In this document: positions 1 to 6,382 of the stretch, piece after piece | Layout of the letters: each line of letters begins with the position of its first letter | Position numbering within the stretch: position 1 is the stretch's first letter | Source of the DNA: JBEVMS01 sp040508515 | Lineage (GTDB): Bacteria > Pseudomonadota > Gammaproteobacteria > Xanthomonadales > Rhodanobacteraceae | Reading direction: 5' to 3' | NCBI GenBank assembly: GCA_040508515.1 | Contig: JBEVMS010000011.1 | Coordinates: forward strand, 1-8,727 | DNA length: 8,727 nucleotides | Translations under genes and position numbers: made by a program | Notes under the pieces: generated by a model | What the model saw: only the letters and a program-made list of their open reading frames with translations | Database searches by the model: none | Told to the model about the DNA's origin: nothing

Positions 1-13
1 AGCTTGCTATGTC

Positions 14-1390
14 TCAAAATAGAGGCTTTTGCTTGACGACATAGCCTGCAGTCTTTTTCTGTTTCTCCAGCACGTCTTCTTCGACAAGGCGTTGAAGCCA
101 CGCTTTCGCTTGCGCGGTAGTTACTTCCAACGCTGCGGCCACTTCGGCATCTTTCATTGGAGTGATCAACAGCATTTGAATAGATTCGCGTGCAGCGGCA
201 ATCAGCGTTTCGGCAGGCGTTGCCTGCACTTTATGTTGAACAGTCTTGTCCAACTTTTCGATTGACGGCCCTTCGCGTTTTTCCTGAATTGCTTGGTCAA
301 TGCCATTCTCGATTACCGCTGATATGACATCTGGCCGGGAAACGTCAGACGACCCGCAAGGTGGCCGTGTGGGGGATTCATCGTCAAACTGTTCGTCGCT
401 TTCAGCGAGCAGCATGAATCCAGTCTGCTCAGAAGGAGTGGGCGGTGTGGGTGATGCACTGAGTAGGTTCTCGAATGAATCGGCGTCGTTCGGATTAGGC
501 CAAGCGAGTGCACCTTTTTTTCGTAAGGCATCGAGACCGATCGACGGGCTACCCGTCGACCGGATATAAACTGGAACAAATTTCAATTTGTCCAGTTGTT
601 CGATGGCGCCGGTCCATGTGCCTCCCTTGTCGACATCAGAGCTGACGACGAGCGACGCATCAGAAAGCGCGTAAATCAGCTTATTTCGCTGCATCGCATT
701 GCCCACGTTAAACCCAGCATTAGGGTCATAGGGCGAGATCAGAGTAAGGTGCCCCTCAATCAGCAAGTTTCGGTGCTCGCGTGTTAACGTCATCTTTTCC
801 AGGCTATCCGCTAGCACCCCACAAGCCGTCCCACCCACTTCTAATGCTCCTTGCATCGCTGCTTGGTCTACGCCCTTAGCTCCGCCAGAAATAAGTGTTC
901 TACCCGCGCGCGCCGCGAGGTTCCCAATGGACACCGTGTAGTTGATCAGGGCCTCATCTACATGGCGCGAGCCCACCACGGCAAGACCACCACGCTCCAA
1001 CAAGCGGATGTCGCCACAGCCGTATAGCACCGCAGGGGCGTCTTCTCGCAATCGAACCTTCAAACGCCGGGGGTAACCGGCGTCAGCTCTGCTAATCACC
1101 CAGATTGCGCGCGCTTGCCAGCGTTCAATGGCCTGGCTGAGCAGGAAGCCGCGTCCCAACAATCGTTGTAGACGAGCCTCATCGATTACGGATTGGCAAG
1201 CTCGCAAGAGGTTGGCCGCGTCTGGCGAGACAAGGTCGGAGGGCTGATGTTTGATTTCGCGTAAATGGCGTGCGAGACGCTTGTATTCGCCCGCTGTTAA
1301 AAGATCAGGGCTGGAGGAATTGCGTCCCGTAATCAATGGAGCGGTTAGAAGCAGAATTGCCTGTGTATTGGGCGAAAGGATTGATGTCAT
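14..1390 (-). CDS. DprA/Smf-like DNA-processing protein, second gene of the recQ-PRTase operon
   Basis: A 458-residue protein of the DprA/Smf (LOG/Rossmann-like) family; known DprA proteins bind single-stranded DNA and load RecA during transformation. Seen here: an N-terminal helical region (about 1-100), then the family core, with YP at 106-107, VVGSR at 138-142, SGGAKGVD at 168-175, QRNKLIYALSD from 234 and a GGTWTGA segment at 256-262. A low-complexity acidic and proline-rich linker follows (about 313-390), and then a probable winged helix (about 393-456), as in the C-terminal domain of many DprA proteins. I chose the ATG at 1390 because it overlaps the helicase stop as ATGA; an ATG at 1426 would overlap the upstream gene by 40 bases. 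The family usually runs about 280-390 residues, so this is a long form. Its pairing with a RecQ-PRTase helicase rather than with topA or other chromosomal dprA neighbours suggests an accessory paralogue and not the housekeeping competence gene. The family is secure; the role in defence is inference. Confidence 0.88.
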   Translation of the reverse strand: MTSILSPNTQAILLLTAPLITGRNSSSPDLLTAGEYKRLARHLREIKHQPSDLVSPDAANLLRACQSVIDEARLQRLLGRGFLLSQAIERWQARAIWVISRADAGYPRRLKVRLREDAPAVLYGCGDIRLLERGGLAVVGSRHVDEALINYTVSIGNLAARAGRTLISGGAKGVDQAAMQGALEVGGTACGVLADSLEKMTLTREHRNLLIEGHLTLISPYDPNAGFNVGNAMQRNKLIYALSDASLVVSSDVDKGGTWTGAIEQLDKLKFVPVYIRSTGSPSIGLDALRKKGALAWPNPNDADSFENLLSASPTPPTPSEQTGFMLLAESDEQFDDESPTRPPCGSSDVSRPDVISAVIENGIDQAIQEKREGPSIEKLDKTVQHKVQATPAETLIAAARESIQMLLITPMKDAEVAAALEVTTAQAKAWLQRLVEEDVLEKQKKTAGYVVKQKPLF

Positions 1391-3465
1391 TCGTCTTGCC
1401 CCGTTTGCGAGAGGGCCATCGGCCAAACTGGGCCGCTACGGCTCTTGCGGAGAAGCCAAGCACAAACAGTCAATGTCCAGCGCGAGTCGACCATGTCGTC
1501 GACCAGAAGTACAGATCCCTCGGGTACGGGGTGACCGTTGAGCGCAAGCGAACCATCGATGTTGCGTGCCTGTTGCGTACTGTTTGCCATCGTTTTCTGT
1601 TCTGGCCTGTTATCCGTTTTGGCGATGACGATATGAAATGGCAGACCCAAAGCGGCAGCCAGGCGCTTCGCAAAGTCCGGTACCAGGTTGGGGTGCCGCA
1701 ATGATGGCACGCAAGTCACCCACTCGGGTGCGGGTCGCGGGTCCCATTCGCGGATCATCTTCGCGCAAGCCGCAACTAGGTCATCAGAGAAGCGGCTGTC
1801 GTGATACTTGCCTAGACGAACCAAACCACCCCAGCCAGCGTCGCCCCATATGCACAAGGCTTTGCCTGGTTGCGTCTGATATTCGGCTGGGATACCGCCT
1901 TTGACTGCATATTGAGGCATGCCTCCGTCTGGCCATTTTTTCCGCGGCTCGATTGGTAAGCTGGTTCTGCGCAGGAAAGTTATCGCTTCTTTGACTAATT
2001 CAGCGTCTACGGTCGAAGGCAGAGGGGGTAATGTTGGTGGGGTGACGAGTCTGGGATCGCCATCGAGTGCACCAATGAGAAAGCCCATGTGCTGCCCGAA
2101 CTGCAGGCCCACGTATTTCTGCATTTGTTGATGCTCGTCCCGCCTCAATGCAGTGAGACGCTCAGCCCTATCCCAGAATGCTCCGCTCAAGGTTGCTGCT
2201 GTAAGTTGCCATTTGGTGCCTTGTTTGGCGATAGGAGCAGGAGCTTCAAGTGACAATAGCGCAATAGTCTTCTCGACGCGGCTCTTACTTAGATTCAGCC
2301 GTGCAAGCAGTTCGGGCACAGACAAACCATTTGGCTCTTCCTCCAGTGCCCCCAACACATCGGCAACCTCCTGCCGAGTCGGAAAGGCGCTTCGGATGAA
2401 CCACTCTGTGATGTCCGTTTCTTCTTCGCCACTGAGCAAAATTCCGTAGGCGGCGTTCAAGGCTCGTCCTGCCCGGCCCACTTGTTGGTAATAGGCAACA
2501 ACTGAACCCGGCATCTGGTAATGAATGACGAAAGCCAGGTCGGGCTTGTCATAACCCATGCCCAGCGCAGTGGTAGCAACCAATGCTTTGACCCGATTGT
2601 TGAGCAATGCCTGCTCAAGTTCCTCACGGCGGCCGCCCGTTTCACCAGTATAAGCTTCGACGTTGAAGCCTTGGGTTTTCAACCAGTTGGCAACATGATT
2701 CGCGTCGCGCACGGTCAGCGTGTAGATGATGCCATGCCCGGGTAATTTCACGAGCTGTTCCGCGAGCCAGGCCAAGCGCTCTGCTTGGCTGGGTAGGCGA
2801 ATGGCTTGCAAAGTCAGCGAGGAGCGGTTGAGGTCGCCGCGGGAAACATTTAGCTTTGGCCCCAGTACTTCCGCAAGATCGCTCATGACACGTTTGTTAG
2901 CTGTAGCCGTGGTGGCGAGCAGACGCAGGTTGGGTGGCAACGTTTTAACGATTCGTTCCAGCAGCCGGTAGTGCGGGCGAAAATCGTGGCCCCAATCGGA
3001 AATACAATGCGCCTCGTCGATTACTAGGAGCGATATCTGCGCCGCGACGCGCGCTAATACCTGCGCGCGGAAACGTTCATTTGCGAGTCGCTCCGGCGAG
3101 ATGAGCAGAATATCAACCTCGCCTTTAGCTAAGGCTACTTCAACGGCCGCCCATTCCTCCATGTTGTCCGAATTGATCGTGGCGGCTCGGACCCCCATGC
3201 GTTCCGCTGCAGTGATCTGATTTCGCATTAGCGCTAAGAGCGGCGAAATCAGCAATGCAGGCCCTGCACCGGTTTCGCGCAATAGCTTGGTGGCAATGAA
3301 ATAGACGAAGCTTTTGCCCCATCCAGTCTTCTGCACGACCAGCAAGCGGCCTTTGTTCTCGACAATGTGCTGAATGGCTTCTTCTTGGCCATCACGGAAC
3401 GAAGCGCCTGCGTTCCCGGAACCGGCACGAAGGAGTTGTAAAGCGCGCGCAGCGTCGTAGTTCAT
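1387..3465 (-). CDS. RecQ-type ATP-dependent DNA helicase with C-terminal phosphoribosyltransferase (ComF-like) domain
   Basis: Predicted 692-residue superfamily 2 helicase, expected to unwind DNA 3' to 5' in the cytoplasm. Seen motifs: FRDGQEE (motif 0, from residue 23), KTGWGKS Walker A (46-52), DEAHCISDWGHDF (motif II plus the RecQ aromatic-rich loop, from 150), LLATTATA (motif III, from 182), VATTALGMGYDKPD (motif V) and QQVGRAGR (motif VI, 327-334). A winged-helix-like stretch follows (about 365-425). The last ~110 residues look like a type I PRTase, with the PRPP-binding pattern VLLVDDMVDSRWTLT (from 652) resembling ComF. The Cys cluster normal in RecQ zinc domains is not visible. I chose the ATG at 3465 because GGGGGA lies about 9 bases upstream; an in-frame ATG at 3588 would add 41 poorly convincing, hydrophobic residues that span a repeat. 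The gene is coupled to the DprA-like gene by ATGA. It is not the housekeeping recQ by architecture; 'RecQ-PRTase family' is the safest name. Confidence 0.9.
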   Translation of the reverse strand: MNYDAARALQLLRAGSGNAGASFRDGQEEAIQHIVENKGRLLVVQKTGWGKSFVYFIATKLLRETGAGPALLISPLLALMRNQITAAERMGVRAATINSDNMEEWAAVEVALAKGEVDILLISPERLANERFRAQVLARVAAQISLLVIDEAHCISDWGHDFRPHYRLLERIVKTLPPNLRLLATTATANKRVMSDLAEVLGPKLNVSRGDLNRSSLTLQAIRLPSQAERLAWLAEQLVKLPGHGIIYTLTVRDANHVANWLKTQGFNVEAYTGETGGRREELEQALLNNRVKALVATTALGMGYDKPDLAFVIHYQMPGSVVAYYQQVGRAGRALNAAYGILLSGEEETDITEWFIRSAFPTRQEVADVLGALEEEPNGLSVPELLARLNLSKSRVEKTIALLSLEAPAPIAKQGTKWQLTAATLSGAFWDRAERLTALRRDEHQQMQKYVGLQFGQHMGFLIGALDGDPRLVTPPTLPPLPSTVDAELVKEAITFLRRTSLPIEPRKKWPDGGMPQYAVKGGIPAEYQTQPGKALCIWGDAGWGGLVRLGKYHDSRFSDDLVAACAKMIREWDPRPAPEWVTCVPSLRHPNLVPDFAKRLAAALGLPFHIVIAKTDNRPEQKTMANSTQQARNIDGSLALNGHPVPEGSVLLVDDMVDSRWTLTVCAWLLRKSRSGPVWPMALSQTGQDE

Positions 3466-3470
3466 TTCAT

Positions 3471-3476
3471 TGCTTC
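3471..3476 (-). promoter_or_regulatory. Ribosome binding site deciding the helicase start
   Basis: The purine-rich stretch GGGGGAAG on the minus strand lies just upstream of the ATG at 3465. Nothing comparable precedes the alternative ATG at 3588, and the conserved helicase sequence begins shortly after 3465. Confidence 0.5.
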
Positions 3477-3535
3477 CCCCATCCTGAGTCGGAAATGGCA
3501 CAACAAAACTCAACGTAAAGGAACTAGAAACAATA

Positions 3536-3567
3536 ACGGCTGGCATACCTAATGGCATACCAGCCGT
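3536..3567. repeat. Inverted repeat with internal 9-bp direct repeat upstream of the helicase operon
   Basis: The 8-base arms ACGGCTGG (3536-3543) and CCAGCCGT (3560-3567) are perfect inverted copies around 16 bases. The same interval carries two copies of TGGCATACC (3541-3549 and 3553-3561), one 12 bases after the other. On the minus strand the hairpin is followed by TTATTGTTT, so it could terminate the tRNA-Ser transcript. Alternatively, the two tandem sites could be an operator for the downstream operon, whose start codon is about 70 bases away. The repeat is seen directly; either function is inference. Confidence 0.6.
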
Positions 3568-3617
3568 CTTTACTTCCGCTAAAGCCATTAGAAATCAATG
3601 ACTTGTATTATTTCATA

Positions 3618-3707
<90 letters not shown>

Positions 3708-3742
3708 TGAGTGTCGCGAGGTATCTACTTCGCGAGCTGGGC

Positions 3743-3771
3743 ATTGTACGCGGCGATCGATGCCGTGACAA
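3743..3771 (-). promoter_or_regulatory. Sigma70-type promoter of the tRNA-Ser gene
   Basis: On the minus strand, TTGTCA (3766-3771) and TACAAT (3743-3748) are separated by exactly 17 bases. They end about 36 bases before the mature tRNA 5' end. A GC-rich stretch (GCCCAGC) follows the -10 box, as is common at stable-RNA promoters under stringent control. Two copies of TCGCGAG lie in the leader (3714-3720 and 3730-3736). No experimental start is known. Confidence 0.7.
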
Positions 3772-3820
3772 CACTCTGCGCTTACGGCATGCTGCCGCAC
3801 TACGCACTGCCTGCCAGCCC

Positions 3821-4522
3821 ATGATCGAATTTGGACACGGAACCCATGTCGGTTTGCGCCGCACGCGCAACGAAGACACCTATTTTGCCGACGCTCAACT
3901 GGGCCTGTTCCTGGTAACCGATGGCATGGGCGGCCACCGCCATGGTGAAGTAGCCGCCGCGCTGGTGCGCGATACGCTGGTTGATCTGGTCGGCCGCGGT
4001 CACAATTTGGTGGACTCCATCCGGCGTGCCGATGAGCGTCTGCTGAGCCACTCACGGCAAAAGCACCAAGACGGGCCGATGGGCACCACGGTGGCCGCCT
4101 TGAAAATCGAGGCCGACCGTTACGAAGTGGCCTGGGTCGGCGACAGCCGCATCTACCTCTGGCAGCACGGACTCAAGCAGGTCAGCCACGATCACTCGCT
4201 GGTACAGGAGTTGGTGGAACACGGCGTTATCGCCGCGAGCCAGGCGAGGCGCCACCCCCAGCGCAACGTGATCACCCAGGCCCTGGGCATCACTGCCACC
4301 GAGCAGTTGCACATCGGCCTGGCGCGCGGCCGCACGGAACCAGGCATGAGTTTTTTGCTGTGCAGCGATGGCCTCAGCGAAGACGTGCCCGATCAGGCGC
4401 TGGCCGAGATCGTCGCGCGGCAGGATCTGGTTGCGCAGGAATGCGTCGACCATCTGCTCTTATGCGCCCTTGATGGTGGCGGCAACGACAATATCACCGC
4501 GATCCTTGCTCGAATTAATTAA
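3821..4522 (+). CDS. PP2C-family Ser/Thr protein phosphatase (Stp1/PppA-like)
   Basis: A 233-residue stand-alone PP2C (PPM) phosphatase, a metal-dependent enzyme that removes phosphate from Ser/Thr on proteins, here predicted cytoplasmic with no membrane segment. Seen motifs: RTRNEDTYF with Asp19, LVTDGMGG with Asp34, VGDSRIYLW (106-114), LCSDGL with Asp183 and GGNDNIT with Asp223, which supply the expected metal-binding aspartates. The length matches single-domain bacterial PP2C enzymes (about 230-260 residues). I chose the ATG at 3821 because the PP2C fold starts there. The open frame continues upstream to 3617, but that part reads antisense through the tRNA-Ser gene and is spurious. No good Shine-Dalgarno sequence is visible. 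A weak GTGACA-N17-CATGCT promoter could lie at 3765-3793. No partner kinase or FHA protein is in the window, so the substrate is unknown. Confidence 0.9.
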   Translation: MIEFGHGTHVGLRRTRNEDTYFADAQLGLFLVTDGMGGHRHGEVAAALVRDTLVDLVGRGHNLVDSIRRADERLLSHSRQKHQDGPMGTTVAALKIEADRYEVAWVGDSRIYLWQHGLKQVSHDHSLVQELVEHGVIAASQARRHPQRNVITQALGITATEQLHIGLARGRTEPGMSFLLCSDGLSEDVPDQALAEIVARQDLVAQECVDHLLLCALDGGGNDNITAILARIN

Positions 4523-5234
4523 GTACCGGCGGCATCTGCCGCCACAAACTGCCGCTGCTGCTTTTGTCTAACGCATCGAGTCTGCGCTCATGCGCGAGGA
4601 GTTCGTCGGCAGCCGCGCGCAACACACGCGGACGGCGTGTCAGCACCACCGGTGCCAGCACCGTGGCGGCGCGCTGTTCTTCCTGGTCAACGTCAAAACC
4701 CAGATCCAGCGCGACTTGGCCGGAGGTCATCGCCAGGTAGACATCCGCCAGCAACTGGGCGTCGATCAAGCCGCCATGCAGATCACGCGCGGAGTTGTCC
4801 ACGCCCAAGCGTTTGCACAAGGCGTCCAAGCTGTTGCGCTGGCCAGGGTAACGCTCGCGCGCCATTAGCAACGTGTCGGTGACCTGGCAGCGATCAGCGA
4901 TCCGGCCGTAGTGTGCGCCGGCACGCGCCAGCTCGGCGTCCAAGAAGCCGATGTCGAAGCTCGCGTTGTGAATGATCAGTTCGGCGCCATCGATGAAGGC
5001 GAGAAATTCCTCTACGACCTGCGCGAACAGCGGTTTGTCGCGCAGGAACTCATCTTCGATGCCAGTGACTTGCTTGGCGCCTTCGTCGATCGCACGCTCG
5101 GGGTTGAGATAGGTCTGATAGTGCCGGCCGATGGGGCGGCGCTCGATCATCTCCACGCAGGCGATTTCGATCAGTCGATGGCCTTGACGCACTTCCAGGC
5201 CGGTGGTCTCGGTGTCTAGAACGATCTGCCTCAT
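4515..5234 (-). CDS. dnaQ: DNA polymerase III epsilon subunit (3'-5' proofreading exonuclease)
   Basis: A 239-residue DEDDh exonuclease that removes misincorporated nucleotides as part of the polymerase III core (alpha-epsilon-theta). Seen: Exo I DTETTG with Asp7 and Glu9, Exo II HNASFDIGFLD with Asp94, and Exo III HGGLIDAQ with His153 and Asp158. These match the spacing of the E. coli residues 12, 14, 103, 162 and 167. The C-terminal tail ends in HERRLDALDKSSSGSLWRQ, similar to the alpha-binding tail of E. coli epsilon. The start ATG at 5234 overlaps the rnhA stop as ATGA, which fixes the start and implies translational coupling. The stop TAA lies in the palindrome TTAATTAA shared with the convergent phosphatase gene. 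The product assignment is secure. Confidence 0.96.
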   Translation of the reverse strand: MRQIVLDTETTGLEVRQGHRLIEIACVEMIERRPIGRHYQTYLNPERAIDEGAKQVTGIEDEFLRDKPLFAQVVEEFLAFIDGAELIIHNASFDIGFLDAELARAGAHYGRIADRCQVTDTLLMARERYPGQRNSLDALCKRLGVDNSARDLHGGLIDAQLLADVYLAMTSGQVALDLGFDVDQEEQRAATVLAPVVLTRRPRVLRAAADELLAHERRLDALDKSSSGSLWRQMPPVLN

Positions 5235-5680
5235 GCGCTACGCTTTTCCTTGAAGATTTCGGCTTGCTCGCGCGCGGCCTGATCCACGCGCTCGTTCTCG
5301 ATATGGCCGTTGTGGCCGCGTACCCACTGCCAGCGCACCGTATGCGACAAGGTAGCCGCTGACAGTCGCTCCCACAGATCCTGGTTTTTAACCGGCTTCT
5401 TGTCGGCGGTGCGCCAGCCGTTGGCACGCCATTTGGGCACCCATTGCTCGATGCCTTGCATTACGTAACGCGAATCGGTGGTCAGCAGCACCTGGCAAGG
5501 TCGCGTCAGCGCTTCCAACGCGCCAATCGCCGCCATAAGCTCCATCCGGTTATTGGTGGTATCGGCTTCGCCGCCGGCCAGCATCCGCTCGCTGTCGCGC
5601 GCGCGCAATAGCGCCGCCCATCCACCTGGCCCAGGATTGCCCAGACAGGCCCCGTCGGTAAAAGCATGTACTTCGGTCAT
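5231..5680 (-). CDS. rnhA: Ribonuclease HI
   Basis: A 149-residue type 1 RNase H that degrades the RNA strand of RNA-DNA hybrids (primers, R-loops). From the ATG at 5680 the catalytic residues are Asp9, Glu47, Asp69 and Asp133, with His123 in RGHNGH. These correspond to E. coli Asp10, Glu48, Asp70, Asp134 and His124. The basic handle region (WVPKWRANGW) is present. A GTG at 5686 in the same frame would add two residues. I prefer ATG at 5680 because ACGAG sits at suitable distance upstream. The gene is followed by dnaQ with an ATGA overlap, and it is preceded by the terminator of the yafS-like gene, leaving only about 20 bases for its own leader. Either some transcription reads through or a promoter lies inside the upstream gene. 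Confidence 0.95.
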   Translation of the reverse strand: MTEVHAFTDGACLGNPGPGGWAALLRARDSERMLAGGEADTTNNRMELMAAIGALEALTRPCQVLLTTDSRYVMQGIEQWVPKWRANGWRTADKKPVKNQDLWERLSAATLSHTVRWQWVRGHNGHIENERVDQAAREQAEIFKEKRSA

Positions 5681-5695
5681 CGTCACTCGTTTAAA

Positions 5696-5746
5696 TAAAA
5701 AGTCGGGCTAGCCGGCGCTGCGGCGCGCCCCAGGGGCCAGCCCGAC
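5696..5746 (-). terminator. Intrinsic terminator at the end of the yafS-like gene
   Basis: On the minus strand, arms at 5735-5746 (GTCGGGCTGGCC) and 5702-5713 (GGCTAGCCCGAC) pair over 12 positions with one G-U. The 21-base loop is itself GC-rich. The stem is followed by TTTTTATTTAA. The stop codon TAG (5708-5710) of the upstream gene is inside the stem. The plus strand has no T-run after the stem, so termination is one-directional. Confidence 0.75.
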
Positions 5747-6382
5747 GTTGCCAGGCGCGCGCTGCGGCATGGTTTTCAGCGACAGCGCGGTGATCGTGCG
5801 ACGGCGCTTGCGCGCATGCAACAGGTAGCTGCCGCCAAACATGTTTGGCGACGGCGCGTGGCCTTGCAGACGGCTCGGCCAAGGCGCTCCCGCGCGATCA
5901 CGGCGCTCGACCTCCAACTCGGCCGCGCGCAGCCAACGGCCCAGATGCAGCCGGATATCCAGTGCCGCGCCATCTCGCCATAGCAACCAGGGCAGCCAAC
6001 CGCTGATGGGATGCAGCCCGGTCAGCACAAGCAATCCGCCCGGCGCCAGCACCCGTACCGCCTCGCGCAACAATTGCGATGGCACCGTCGAGACTTCAAG
6101 CGCGTGGCGCAGCAATATCAGCTCGAAAGCCTCATCGACAAACGGTAACGGTTCGTCGCCACGCCCACGCAAATCGCCCTGATAGATGCCTTGGCGTAAT
6201 GTGAGCCGAGTCCATCGACCCAGCAGTGGTAGCGCGGGAGGTTCGTCGTCGGGCATGGCGGAAATCAGCAGCGCATGCTGTCCGGCGCAACGCTGCAGTT
6301 GAGCAGACAGCACCGCGCACTCATCGGCCAGCAATGCCTGCAAGGGAGCCGTGGCAAAGATGTCGCTATCGCGTGACGGCAT
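5708..6382 (-). CDS. YafS-like SAM-dependent methyltransferase family protein
   Basis: A 224-residue protein resembling class I methyltransferases of the Methyltransf_11 type. Seen: DLRGRGDEPLPF (70-81, motif II region), AFELILLRHALE (motif III) and LLREAVRVLAPGGLLVLTGLHPIS (from 104), a typical post-motif beta strand pattern. The C-terminus is basic (HARKRRRTI). Location and sequence match E. coli YafS, which also lies between rnhA and gloB and has similar LLREA-RVL---G-LV-(S/T)G--PIS and ARKR-TI segments. The substrate of that family is not established to my knowledge. The glycine-rich SAM-binding motif I is not recognisable here (LLISAMPDD), so catalytic activity is uncertain. The gene is divergent from gloB across about 210 bases, and its 3' end forms a terminator. 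The first ATG of the frame is used; only a weak AGG precedes it. Confidence 0.82.
   Translation of the reverse strand: MPSRDSDIFATAPLQALLADECAVLSAQLQRCAGQHALLISAMPDDEPPALPLLGRWTRLTLRQGIYQGDLRGRGDEPLPFVDEAFELILLRHALEVSTVPSQLLREAVRVLAPGGLLVLTGLHPISGWLPWLLWRDGAALDIRLHLGRWLRAAELEVERRDRAGAPWPSRLQGHAPSPNMFGGSYLLHARKRRRTITALSLKTMPQRAPGNVGLAPGARRSAG

Noticed and set aside
1391..1426. Twelve-residue N-terminal extension of the DprA-like protein
   Set aside because: It lies inside the end of the helicase gene, and the ATGA overlap at 1387-1390 is the more usual start arrangement.
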